64,000 bases of DNA from Diaporthe sp. PMI_573 (taxonomy: Eukaryota; Ascomycota; Sordariomycetes; Diaporthales; Diaporthaceae), in the NCBI GenBank assembly GCA_021399435.1, contig JAJTUP010000093.1, forward strand, positions 124,001 through 188,000, written 5' to 3'. A model generated the notes under the pieces. It saw nothing but the letters and a program-made list of their open reading frames with translations. It made no database searches and was not told the DNA's origin. The translations under genes and the position numbers were made by a program. Shown one piece after another: positions 1-11,660 of the stretch (positions within the stretch are counted from its first letter, which is position 1; every line of letters begins with the position of its first letter).

Positions 1-1310
1 GATTGCCGGAAACGGGGAGACAAAAGGTGGAAAACTGCCCAATCTTGTCCCACCAGAACTTTCGGCGGCTATATTGCATTAGCACGACCCATTAGGTTTG
101 AAAAGAGTCAAACCATAATTAATATACCATCTAGCATCACAACTTCAAGCGCGTGAGCACTCCCTATCAAGCCAAGTCGCATTAGCATTAGTTATGAAGT
201 TGAAAGGAACAGGGACTGGAATACCATTGTCCTTAAATATATAGTGCGAAGACCCAAGTGTAAGCACACTTGTAAAGAAGGCGAAGGTATTCATTTTTGC
301 AAAGTGCGGGAATGTTCTATATTGTAACGAGAATGGCGAGTTGTTGCTAATTGAAATTATTCGGAAAGTGAGGGAAAATAAGACTGCTTTTGTATCAATT
401 CAGATGCGTGGCTATGCAAGCCATGTGAGCGGCGTACTTCTGAACGTAAGTAGGTCGTAAGTTGAAAGCTTCACTACCAACGAGATGACGTACTTCTGTG
501 GACTACTGTACGAGTCCCAGGCTGTAGGAAGTTGTTACACGCAATGTATTTATTCTGCATAGTGCTTTCGAGCTTATGTATTTTTACTTCGCTGTACAAG
601 TAAAGAAAACCAAGGGAGAAGTCGTTGTCGGCAAAACATTTGAGACACGGGCCAATGGAAGAGCCAAGAGCTTTCGAGATCTATAAGCAACAAAAATGCA
701 AGTCAATCGTCTCCGGCCCGGAACGAGTTCCCACGGACATTTTCTTCAGCCTGTCGGAGCTAACGCCTGCGAGCTCGAGGACCTCAGCGGTCAGATACTC
801 GAGTACAGCGGTAACCTACACAGCAGCCTTGGCGCCAACACGCATCTTGTTCTGGGTGTTTGCCTTGAGGAAACGTATTCGGCTGGGCTCATCGTTTTGC
901 CCCATAGCTCCTAATCGGCGTTCTTTGGAAAATCGCAGTTCGATCCTTGGCATGAAATCTCATATCTAAACCATCAGCGACTCTGTAGCTACAACTTTTT
1001 GCGTGTTTTAATTCTATTGACTGGCGATCCACAATGGATAGTGGGGTAAAATGCCGCTGCCATGGGCTGCCAAGTGTCACGGCCAGCGCGAGATGCAGCA
1101 TGGGAGCTGGGTCTATTGGCGCTATCAACGAATATTCTAAGCTGAGGAGAGGAAGAGAAAGGGGAGAGCGAAGCTCTGGCGGCCCCTGGCTCGCGAAGTC
1201 TTGACGCGACTGTGGGGCTAAGGGTTAGGGTCCGTGTGACGGCCAGAGGGCTTTGCCTACCGTGGCTGCCGTCACACCAAGCACTGTCAACTCATGAAAC
1301 GATTTTGGGC
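1..1310. other. Left-edge region without a recognisable gene
   Basis: I see no conserved protein in this stretch. Short open frames exist at about 625-969 (+) and 889-1128 (-), but neither has a recognisable motif, a splice structure or a convincing start context. The DNA has ordinary base composition, so it does not look like RIP-decayed repeat. A short TTAGGG-like doublet lies near 1220. It may be the flank of a gene beyond the window. Confidence 0.4.
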
Positions 1311-1311
1311 A

Positions 1312-1612
1312 GTACTGATTGGCAGGGAAGATACGTACTAACTTGCAGAAAGGGTACGTACTGACTGATGGCAGAAAAGGTACGTACTGACTGGCAGAAA
1401 AAATACGTACTGGCAGAAAGGATACGTACTGACTGATGGCAGAAAGGGTACATACTGATTGGCAGAAAAGATACGCTACTTATAGGCAGAGGGTGTACGT
1501 ACTGACTGGCAGAAAAGGTACATGCTGACTGGTGGCAGAAAAGGTACGTATTGAATGGCAGAAAGGGTACGTACTGAATGGCAGAAAGGGCACGTACCTA
1601 AGGAGTGGCAGC
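1312..1612. repeat. Minisatellite, about 20-26 bp unit, a dozen or so copies
   Basis: The unit GGCAGAAAAGGTACGTACTG, with a variable ACT/GACTGATG spacer, repeats through about 300 bp. Individual copies differ by point changes (GTACAT, GATACG, GGCACG) and small indels. The core GGTACGTAC is partly palindromic (GTAC/GTAC), so every unit carries a GTAC site. The array ends about 230 bp downstream of the stop of the leftward chromodomain gene. Copy number was estimated by eye. Confidence 0.85.
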
Positions 1613-1845
1613 GCCTGAAAATAGAGTCAGGGAGAGGCTATGGGGCTGCCGAGAGGCGAAATGGCTGCTCTTCGGTGTCACTGCGGCTCATTTGAATTTA
1701 TTTTGAATCCAGGCGAGGCTGTCCATCCTGTCAGTGATAACAAGTATATTTTGCAGCTGACTTACACTATAGAATACAGCGACAACTTTAGTCGTAATGC
1801 ATGGCGGTACCCCCGCAGAGCCTAGCCTAAGTGACCTGTGTCCGT

Positions 1846-4036
1846 TTATCGAGGTGAAATCTGCCCGTGCTCCCCCACATAGGCGAGCAGTGCTTCCGTC
1901 CCGAGGAATTCTTCCAGTGGTTCCCAGGTCGGTTCTCCAAAGTGTGCCCATTTAACACGTGCCCGCCCGTTTCCTCTTTCTTCGACATCTAAAATTTTCT
2001 CGACCTCATATTCCGTTTGGTCGTTTTCTGTTTGCGAAGGTAAAGGGTTCTTATCCTCGATTGTCTTTTGGTTTTGCTTCATGATTCCCCAGTGTTGCAT
2101 GATAGCCGGCTGGCTTCGCTCCAACTGAGATGCAATCCATCCCCACTCCTTCCCCTGCTCAACCCATGCAGAAAGTTGTTCTTCTTCTGAAGGCTCCCAA
2201 CGCCGGCGTTGCGGCTTTTTGACCTTGTCTTTGGGATCATCTGCAGCATCGCTGGAAATGACTCTTTCATTTTGGCTTTTGCCATGGCCTGGCTTCGAGC
2301 TGCGCCGTCTGGCTGGCGAATTGGATGTGTAGGCAGGCTGCGGGTTGCTGAGCACAGGATGCCTGTGTTCCGAGCAGTAGAGGTCTTGCTTGAATCGTAT
2401 CTGAAACACCGTCACCCCGTCCACTTTCGCGCTCCTAACATCTGCTGTCGCGAATAGCGATTCTGCAAGCTTTGCAGATAGTGCTTTGACGGCCTCTGGG
2501 TCAGCACAAGGCCATAGTCCGCGGTCTTCAGCGATTTCGAATTTCGAAGTCTGCCGCCCGGCGGCTGTCGCATGACGTCTATAGCGCTGCTTCGGTGGCC
2601 GACCGTCCCATTCACTTCCGCTGTCCTCAGGGGAAGTAACAATCTCCTCCGCATCCCGTTGTCGAGGCCTTCCCTCACGTCGAGAGCTCACTCTACGTCG
2701 TTTGCGACGTTGCGGGGATGCGCCCGCATCTGCAACAGGTTGCTGCACACTGTCGGCATCGGCACTGTTATCATCGGGATCGACAGAATCGCGGATGCTA
2801 TGGCGGGATGCTGCACTCTTACGAGCACCCTCCTGCTTGGCGCGGTAATGGTTACCGCGGCCGCCTCTTGCTGAGACACGTGTTGGCCTGCTCTCCCGAT
2901 GAGTGCCATCCTCCAACCGCAAAGCCGAAGCCTCCACTACCGGCAGTACCGGGTATGCTCCCCCCGTGGCGACCGTGCCGCCTGCATTGTCTCCAGAGCG
3001 GGATGTTTTTCTTGCCTCGGACGAGGTGCTGTCTTGTGAGGCCGGCTCATCTTCTACCATAGCCTCCGTCAACCCAGGCAGTCGCCGCGGTAAGACTGTG
3101 GCAGGGGCCGCCGGAAAATGCCCTGGGATGTATGTCTCCTGCTGATCGAGCTGAGTGTGATGGCGCAGGCGGGTTCTGGATGCCCGAGGGGAGAGCGGGT
3201 ACTCCTTGCCCCACCGTTCGGCCGGGGAAACTGGGTCGAGATATGATGGCGTGTCTCGCGGCCGAGACTCCTCTCTTGATGTTGGGGGAGATCGAGAATC
3301 ACGGTCCGATCCAGACCCGTGAAGACCAACGAGTTCTGTTTTATATTGGCCTACGGCATCTTGAGAACCGGTCTTGTGCCGAACGTCGGTAGCGCGAGCA
3401 GGGCGGGCTCCAAATCGATCATCCACGCCGTGTGTTGAACCAACCTCTAAGCGCGTGGATGAGGATGAGATTCCAGGCGACGACGGTAATGCAAAAGCCA
3501 CGGTGTCCAGTCCCCTAGGTTCTTGTGACCGGCTCGACATGATCGCACAGCTTGGCCCCGCGAGAGGTGTCTTTTCTGAGTCGTCTTGGGCGCTCTCGAA
3601 AGCGAGGCCACGACATGCAGCAATCTCGGTGACTGATGGCTCTCGCGAGTTGGGGCTCTTGCCTGCTCAGGAATGTCAGCGCAACATGCTACGAAAGGGA
3701 GGGTGGAGTGATTCGTTACGGACTAGTACCTGCATCGCGGTCCGATTGGGGTTCGGGCGTGACGAGTGGGGAGAGCTCGTCGATCCGCGGGGATGACGTA
3801 TCGAGCCGGCCCTCACCAAGACCGCCGTAATCGAACTCACCATCGCTGGTCATCTCGACCACATTGACCAGCGAGGGTGCCGGAGGACCGCGCTGGCTGT
3901 CGTGTGCATCTTGCCGCAGCGTTGTCTGGCCTCTAGACGAGGCGATCGGGGGTCCTTCACGCCGAGGGCGATGACCTTTGCTCTTGGGCTGCCCGCCTGA
4001 AAAAAAGATCTGATTGTCAAGAGAGATGTTTGCCAT
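1846..4036 (-). CDS. SANT/Myb-like and chromodomain protein (two exons, 707 aa)
   Basis: Likely nuclear chromatin-associated protein. Exon 1 is 4036-3730 and exon 2 is 3662-1846. The 67-nt intron 3663-3729 has donor GTACTA, a GCTGAC branch-like site and acceptor GAGCAG, and it joins two open frames exactly. Residues 1-580 are low complexity, rich in Ser, Arg, Pro and acidic residues, with basic runs that could be nuclear signals. About 588-635 is a SANT/Myb-like helical segment with conserved Trp (EEEQLSAWVEQGKEWGW). About 654-695 is a chromodomain (YEVEKILDVEE then WEPLEEFLG). The order disordered region, SANT-like, C-terminal chromodomain is seen in uncharacterised fungal proteins. The frame is intact, unlike the transposon chromodomains further right, so I call it a host gene. 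A domesticated transposon fragment is the alternative. The target is unknown. Confidence 0.8.
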
Positions 4037-4039
4037 GTT

Positions 4040-5490
4040 ATTGCTTGTACTTGCGAGCGTGAGGACAGCTGAACTGCTGGGGGAACCAAACTTCGAGCCG
4101 GGTCTCGTGTCGAACGTTTAGTATGAGCAGTGAAGGGCCTCCTTCGACGCAGTGGTCGCAAAGGGCGAGCTTTATATGCACCGAGCGGCAGAGCAGGTGG
4201 GATAGCCCAGTCGCGAAGGGTTGGGCCACAGCGTCTCCTCCAAAGCACCACAACCTCGTATTCAGCCAACCACGCAACTGCAGATTCGGGAGATGAACCA
4301 CACGGGGAGGAGTTCGGACGCGGAGTCGAACGCGTCTGAGCGAGACATCAAGCGTCCATTGGTGGCGTCGGACAGGAGATGGCAAGGGAGGGAGGCAGGC
4401 CCACGCGAAATGTGACGGTGTGGGCCGGTATCACATCCGCTAAGCCGTGCTGAGACGCCGCAGACCATGGGCCTCCAATGCAGGCACATGATTTGCGGCC
4501 ATGGTGACGATATCTTCGCATCTGCCTCAAAGAGCCTAGCCGAGCATGAGTCATCCTCCATTTGCGCGCAAATCGTAGGCTGCAGTTTGATGCCTAGCAT
4601 TGTGTTGTCTCCACCGCGGTGAGGCCGAGTCCGATCCTATCGCTCCGCCATGGACGCCTCGTCTCCCACTCCTCCCGGCCGCCCCTGCATAGTCCGACGC
4701 AAGTATTGCCAGAAGTCGGTCGGGTTGCAGCCAACAAGACATCCTTCCCACGGAGGCGAGGACATGTTAGGTAGCGCTGAATCATGCCGGGAGGGAGGCC
4801 TCCTGCTGTCGTCTTTCGTATCGATGTGTCGCCAAGCGGTGGACCAGGCAACACCGTGTCCCAAGCAAGGATCCCACCAGGCAGACACGGGCTCGTCCTC
4901 ACGGCCGAACGGAAGAATGTTTTGAGGATAGGGTTTGGTAGATAGGGGGGGGGGACTAGTGGAGCGCAATTGCCATATTATGACGAATGCCATGGCAGGG
5001 GGGCCATGGTGCTTGGTCGCCACTCGACGCAGAATTGGTCGAGGAGGAGGAGGTTATGCGAGGCAGGTCAGGTCAGGTCAGGCCAAGTCGGCTCGCGATC
5101 GAAGAAGGCCGGCAGAGTCGCCAAGGGCCAGAGGAGGAAGCGGTGGCAGAGGGATCCATAGGTATGGGATGTCGGGCGACGCGACGGTGCGACGAAGACA
5201 GAGGCGTGCGTCGGGGACTGGAAGAAGGTGGTCGCTGGGCGAGACGGGGGCCATAGGCTGACGACGCAGGGCGCCGTCAGGGGGCGAGATGGGTTCGAGA
5301 GAGGAGATGAAGGAAGACATCGAGGTCGAGAGTACACCGCCGGGACAAGAGGTGAGGAGGGCTGTATTTATGGCGCCGGCCAGAGGGTGACATGACGAGC
5401 GGGCCAATGGCACAGGGCGGGGTGGGCCGCCGCGGCCGGCCTAGGCCCAAACGGGAGGGGCGCCAAACCCGGCGCGTGCAACACCGCATC
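4040..5490. other. GC-rich intergenic region upstream of the chromodomain gene
   Basis: No conserved protein is visible on either strand. Several overlapping frames of 60-128 codons are open, as expected by chance in GC-rich DNA. There is a run of G at about 4947-4956 and a direct AGGTCAGGTCAGGTCA repeat near 5066. The segment probably holds the promoter and 5' leader of the leftward gene. It ends abruptly at about 5490, where AT-rich transposon sequence begins. Confidence 0.5.
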
Positions 5491-8093
5491 CTGTTTTACT
5501 ATTAAAAATCAATACTTGCTACCCCTTATTAAGGAACTACAAGACTAACTATAAGGAGTATAATAGTTTATAGCCCTCAACCTTAAGGAAGCTTACAACC
5601 TCATCTAAATAAAGAAAGGAGAAGAATGAAAAACCATATTTTATACATACTATAGATACTATAAATATATAGTCATACCTTTTAGATTAACCAATATACT
5701 AACATTATTCTAAGAAATAATTAACTACATCCTATATAAATACCTTAATATCATTATCATTACCTACCTAGATAATATCCTTATCTTCTTACAGACCCTT
5801 AAAGAATACAAGGAACATATCAAGCTAGTACTTTAGAAGCTCTAGGACATAGATCTTCTAATAAAACCAGAGAAAAGCTTTTTCCATGTTTAGAAAGTCA
5901 ACTACCTTAGATATACTATCAAACCTAGGCTTATCAAGATATAAAAAGACAAGGTTTAAGTAATCAAGGAATAGCCAACACTAATATATATCAAAGACAT
6001 CAGGGTATTCCTCAGCTATACCAACTTCTATCAACAGTTCATCAGTAGATACAACACAATTACAAAACCCCTCACCAACCTTACAAGAAAGGAAGTCACC
6101 TTCTAATAAATAAACAAAAAGTAATACACCTTCCAAGTAATCAAAGACAAAGTCACAAAGGACCTAGTATTAGAAAAAATAAACCTAACCAAGGAGTTCA
6201 AGATACACACCAACACCTCTAATAATGTAGCAGGCAGCAAACTCACATAAAAAGATAACAAGGGACAGACACAAATCATCACAAACTTCAGCAGAAAATT
6301 CAACAGACCAGAAACTCGCTATACTACACTAGACAAAGAATTTATAACGATAGTATATACCTTTCAAGAATAACAACACTACTTTATTAGAGCTAAGAAA
6401 CAAATCAAGCTCTATATAGATCACAAGAATCTAACAACCTTTACTACAACTAAACAACTTAACAAAAGACAAGTCAAATATATAGAATTCCTCTTATAAT
6501 TTAACATTAAGGTCATATACATAAATAGAACTAAGAATACTCAAGCAGACACTCTCAGTAAGCAACCCAACCACCAGAACAAGGAATCTCCTACTAAATA
6601 AACAATCTTTAAAACTTAAAAAGACAAGAGCCTTATACTTAACCAAGAACTCAACACTATATTCAAAGTCAACACCATACCTAAAGAAATACCTACTAAT
6701 CTTAAAGAACAAAATAACTTAATTAAGGAAATATATAAAGCCCTAGTACATAGATATTAAGGTATATTAGTAATAATCAAAAGAATCTAATAAACTTACC
6801 AGATCCCAAACCTTAGATAGAGAATAGAAGAAATCATTAGGCAATATAACTCTTATAATAAGAATAAGATAGCTAGGTATAAACTATATAGACTTTTAAA
6901 GCCCCTACTAGTACCTATAACTATATAGTTATCTATTAGTCTAGACTTTATAGTTAAGCTACCTCTCTTACAAGAACCCTTAACTAAGATACTCTTTAAC
7001 AGTATCCTAGTAATAATTTATAGACTAAGTAAATATATATACTTTATACTATATAAAGAAGCCAACATAGCAAAAAAACTTACATACACGTTCTTATAAA
7101 TCATTATAAGTAATTACAAAATACCATATAAAATCATATCAAATAGAAACAAGCTCTTTATATTAAACTTCTAAAAATTACTAATAAAGCAACTTAAAGC
7201 AAAACACAAGCTCTTAATAATAACATATCTATAGATAAATAAATAAATAAAATAAATTAATTAGATTATAAAACAATACCTTTAACATTATACTAACTAG
7301 TTATAAGATAACTAGGTTAAATTACTACCATTAGCATAGTTTACCTATAATAATACAATAACCAGCATAACTAGATAATCACCTTTCTTTACAATCTATA
7401 AATACAAGCCTAAGGCTTACTACGAATCGTTACTAAATAATATACTAGTAAAATTAATAAAATAAAAAGTAACAAGAATTAAACAAATCTAGAAGGATAT
7501 TTAAGAAGAACTTTCTTTTATATAGGAACAAATAACTAAATACATAAATCAGAAAAGAATTAAAGAACCAATCCTCAAGAAGGGAGATAAGGTCTACCTT
7601 CTCTAACAAAACATTAAAACCAAGCAACCCAGCAACAAGCTTAATTACAAGAAAATCAAACCATTTAAAATCTCAAAAAAACTCTTAAACACTAACTATA
7701 AACTTTTACTACCTTAAGGAATAAGACAACACCCAGTTTTTTATATCTTACTTTTAGAACTAACACTAAAAAACACAAAACTTAAGATATAAATTAAGAT
7801 AATTAACAAATATAACAAGGAATACAAAGTAGAAAGTATCATTAACTTATAATAACATCAAGAAATAATAAAATACCTCGTTAAATAAAAAAGATACAAC
7901 ACTAGCAAGAATACATAGGAGCTAACCAAAAACCTTACTAGTTATAAGCAACTCTTTAAAGAATACTAGGCCAGGAACTTAGCCATGACTAAAACAAGGA
8001 CAACTAGGACAAGGCTAATTAACTAGCCACCCAACAATACCAATCAACCCAGGAGGTCCACAAGGCCCACGAAGTAGCTAGGATAGTAAACTA

Positions 8094-8420
8094 AGTCAGA
8101 GTACCTACCAGTTAAAGCAGACACCCAACTAGTCAACCCCCTCAACCAGTCAACCTAGTCAACCAGTCAAGGAACATAAAAATAAGGAAGTTAACTAATC
8201 AACCCCCTCAACCAGTCAACTCTCTTAACCAGTCAACCCCCTTAACTAGTCAACCCCCTCAACCAGTCAACCCCCTCAACTAGTCAACCAGCTTAACTAG
8301 TCAACTAGCTCAACTAGTCAACCCAGTCAACCAGTCAAACCAATCAACCAGTCAAAGAACTTAACCAGTCAATAACTCTACTAGTCAAGCAAGGATATAC
8401 AGGCCAATAAAACAGCCACG
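8094..8420. repeat. Minisatellite in the 3' region of element A (CAACCAGT unit)
   Basis: Near-tandem copies of a short unit, CAACCAGTCAAC with CCCCCT spacers, fill about 300 bp between the pol remnant and the antisense frame. The homologous region of element B (about 16770-17000) has the same array with TTAACTAGT variants, so the array is part of this family and was present before the copies diverged. Confidence 0.75.
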
Positions 8421-8444
8421 ATTTTAATTTACCAGTCAATTACT

Positions 8445-9153
8445 TTACTAAAAAAAATACATATCAGGATTTCAACAAACCACCAACAGTCACGTTACCA
8501 CTTTCACCCCCAACACCAAGAATATCTAGAAAAGTTAACCAGTCACCACCATCAAGCACCATGGAACTCTAATTAAAAACACCAACCTTACCCTTAAAAC
8601 ACAACCAAGCCTCCTACACCACCATCCTACCAGCCTCCTCTATAGAACTCCAACGAGTAGCCTCAACAGATTACTCAGCAATCCACATACACTTAGCCTC
8701 AGCCTCCTCCTTTTCCACACGATCCAGCTTATCAATAATATTAATACCCCGGCGCACGGCACACATCATCTTCTCAGCCCACAAGCAACACTACTTGTAT
8801 AGTCAGCACACCTTCGCAGTAGCCCTCTCCAGCTCTTCTTCCACTTCATCTAGTACAACCTCAACTAGGTTATACTAGGCAGCAAGCTTTTACATCTAGG
8901 TAGGCAAGAGCCCATACATGTTACAGTTCCCACGCTTTTTTAGAACACACTCATAACAGCAAGAAGAGTCCTCCTCTAATACAATACAAGGGGTTTTACT
9001 AATCTCACAAGACAAGCAAGTTAACATGACAAAACCACGAGAAATAACAACAATAGAAAGGGACTCGCTTTACTCAGTCTTCTTAGAGCAACAGGAAGAT
9101 TTAAAAACCCAAGAATCTTTAACTCTAGACAATATAACAAATCAAGAAGGCAT
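8445..9153 (-). pseudogene. Antisense Cys-rich frame in the 3' region of element A (decayed)
   Basis: Reading the minus strand from 9153 gives a frame of roughly 235 codons with a handful of stops. An N-terminal Cys cluster is spaced C-x2-C-x6-C-x8-C-C-x2-C (about 9020-8950). A charged, helix-prone stretch with heptad character follows (DKLDRVEKEEAEAK near 8720). The same order and matching residues occur in element B on the same strand, so the frame seems to have been under selection before decay. It resembles a small zinc-binding plus coiled-coil protein. I know of similar hypothetical proteins near fungal Gypsy elements but no established function. The stops are consistent with RIP. Confidence 0.55.
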
Positions 9154-9226
9154 GATCAAAACACAAATAATGTACGGAAAACTTACAGGGAACCTTTAAA
9201 AACAAAGGACACAAGGAGGGAGATAA

Positions 9227-9718
9227 TGTTATGAACTAACAAGCATGGCACCCAAGGGACCTATTTTAATAACCCCGGCAATCAGAATTAGATACCACAA
9301 CATAACCCCGCAAGCACTTGAGGGCAAAGTCAGCAAGGCATACCAAGGCCAGGGTTAGGGTCAGGTACCCCCTAACCAGGGTAGACTAGCAGGACTAACA
9401 AACAGTCCAGACGACTACAAGGCTAGACCACACAAGTCAACAAGCAGTCCATACAGTCTATCACCAACAACGGATAAAGAGTCAGAACATATAAGGACAT
9501 AATCATCACCATAGTAGATAGCTTTCATAAAACAAACTCTTCAGTCATCAATCTAAGTATTCAGTCCAACAACTAGATAGCCTCACAGCTAGTAATCATA
9601 CTCGAAGAATCATTATATCTTACACTACATAATTAAGTATTACCTCTACACCATATTACTAACATAAACCCTACAGGTTACCTACTAAACCCTACAAAGG
9701 TTTAGTATAATCATTACA
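9227..9718 (+). repeat. 3' LTR of element A
   Basis: It begins TGTTATGAACTAAC directly after a purine tract (AAGGAGGGAGATAA) and ends near ATCATTACA. Its start, the CCAAGGGACC block and the CCAGGGTTAGGG block match the LTRs of element B, but the middle is divergent. A and B are therefore related subfamilies rather than copies from one burst. The right boundary is inferred by comparison and may be off by a few bases. Confidence 0.75.
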
Positions 9719-10235
9719 CTTATTTCCTATTCTAATTCTAATATTTCAAGATACTAGTAAAAGGTCTATAAGTCTTGGTTTTCTTATTAATAAGTAGTAT
9801 TAATTAAGCTTTAAATAATACCTAATATACCTTAAAGATCCTTCTTAAAATTAAAGCTAAAAGTCTTAAACTTATCCTACTTATAATAGTTAAATACAAA
9901 CTTATCTTCTTTTCTCAAGGATTTTATATAAGTATCCCAACAATTTCAACACTCCTTTTTAACATAATTTAATACATGTATTACCTTTGTCTTCTTATCA
10001 TAAAAGGTTTATAGTTATAAAATATAGGCCCTTTCTGGGTCTATTATCCAGCTATTATATTACTAAAAGGTATAAGCTATAAGTAATAAAGTAATATTAG
10101 CCAGCTTTAAATCTTTCAGCTTAGCTTCAACAGCCATTCAAACTACTTTTAAAGTATCGATTCTCTGTTAAAGTAGTTAATTACGTTCCCATTCTTATGC
10201 CAAGGCATTATCAAGCTAAACTGTTTCCAAACTAC
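9719..10235. repeat. Old AT-rich repeat R1, left part (host of element B)
   Basis: This segment matches the repeat at 37.4-38.4 kb in the same orientation. Shared strings include CTATTATATTACTAAA and TATAAGTCTT next to TTATTAATAAGTAGTATT-like sequence. It is cut on the left by the LTR of element A and on the right by element B. The other half resumes at 18798. No coding capacity is left, and I cannot assign the parent element class. Confidence 0.6.
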
Positions 10236-10693
10236 TGTTATAAACCAACACAATAGCACCAAGGGACCCATTTTAAGTAACCCCAGGAACCAGAACTAGG
10301 TACCATGCCATAGGAACTTATATACTAAAGTACAGAGTTACAGGGTATACTAAAACTAGAGTTAGGGTCAAGGACCCACCCTAGGACAGGATTAATAGAC
10401 TTAACATTAATTTAGTCAAACAATACTAGTCGATAGGATTAACACTAATCCTATCAAGCCATACCTAAAGAGATAGATATATAAAGACACGCTTATTACC
10501 AGATAGCTAGATAGTATAGACAGCTTTTTAGCAGTCAATCTAAGTATCTAAGTATTTACTACTTAAATAGCCTTTATTAGCTATAATTATTATCAGAACC
10601 CTTATTGCTTAATCAACCACCTTATTACATATTCTGAACATAAACCCTTTAGTTACTCAGGTTTAAAGGACTCAGAAACCAGTAATTATTATA
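10236..10693 (+). repeat. 5' LTR of element B
   Basis: 458 bp, starting TGTTATAAACC. It ends TTATTATA where the 3' LTR ends TTATCACA; the CA to TA differences are RIP-type changes. The two LTRs align without net length change. Most visible differences are C/T or G/A. Confidence 0.9.
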
Positions 10694-11660
10694 TTTTAAC
10701 TGCTCTTGTTTATATGTTATGACGTGGACTTTAAGCAATATTACACGCAATACCTTTATGATATCTAGGTCTAGCAATAATAACAGCAGAATAACTAACA
10801 AATAACTCTAGAAATTAGTCAACAAGGTTAACCACCTTTATACCCTTATAAATAAGCAAACCAAGTAAAACAAAGAAATGGAAAACCTTAGGAAGGAAGT
10901 TACTACCCTCAGGGCTGCCGCCGCTATTATCAATACTCTAATCCCAACCAAAGAAAGCGTTAGGCTCAACAGCCCAACCTCCTATAATAGGACCCCAGGC
11001 CAGTTACAACCTTACCTTACCTAAGTCAGGGCCTACCAGCAATTTAACTATATAGATAACCAAGCAGATGGGAAGCAAATTATATATGCAGCCTTGTTCC
11101 TTAAAGGGAGAGCGCTTGCCTAGTTTAAACCCTATCTTACAGACTTTGTTAATACTAAAGAATTTGAGAAATGTAAGCAGAAAACTTAGGAGATGTTCAG
11201 TAAGTATAAAAACTATGAGAATACTCTCCAAGCCCTATTCCAGGATCCTGACAAGAAACGACAAGCTAAAAGGAAACTGTTAAAGCTGCGATAAAAGGGC
11301 CCAGCCTTGGCCTATATAGCAGAATTTCGAAGAATCTATACCTGAGTTAATTCTACCCACAACACTAAAATCTTTATGTTCTACTAGGGACTAAAGGAAG
11401 ATGTAAAGAATAAATTAGCTAGATATGATAGATTTGACAACTTCCTACAGTATGTTAAACTAGCCATTAAACTTAACAATAGGCTCTATAAATAATGTAT
11501 GGAAAGAAAGAGTAATACCTCTAGAAACTTTTGATAAAACAATAATAAGTATAAGGCAAATACTAGGAAGCCTTACCAGAAAATAACAGTACATGGGTAG
11601 CATGCAAGGCCTATGGAGCTTGACACAGCTTAACAAAACCCAACAAATAAAAAAGATATC

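Larger units (their letters stand above)
5493..9718 (+). mobile_element. Element A: 5'-truncated, RIP-decayed Ty3/Gypsy chromovirus
   Basis: The sequence starts inside reverse transcriptase: the part from about 5495 lines up with element B at about 14090. It runs through RT (YLDNIL catalytic-site remnant near 5773), RNase H, integrase and a decayed chromodomain (about 7800-7960), then a long 3' region and a 3' LTR. The frame is interrupted many times by TAA/TAG where Gln is expected and by TGA where Trp is expected, as in the EE-stop-KT stretch near 5625. Both C-to-T and G-to-A changes are therefore present, as RIP produces. LTR, gag, protease and the start of RT are missing on the left. The element is not functional and no protein should be annotated from it. 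Confidence 0.85.

Noticed and set aside
625..1128. Overlapping open frames of 72-114 codons on both strands
   Set aside because: No motif, no splice structure and mutual overlap; treated as chance frames.
5063..5085. Three AGGTCA direct repeats resembling a nuclear-receptor site
   Set aside because: Fungi lack that receptor class and the repeat is short; likely a chance microsatellite.
4262..5413. Several GC-rich frames of 100-128 codons
   Set aside because: Both strands are open at once, compositions are Arg/Pro/Ser-biased by GC content, and no conserved motif is visible.
11068..11283. Small intact frame inside element B
   Set aside because: It is an off-frame shadow of the gag region, whose own frame gives recognisable Gag sequence interrupted by stops.
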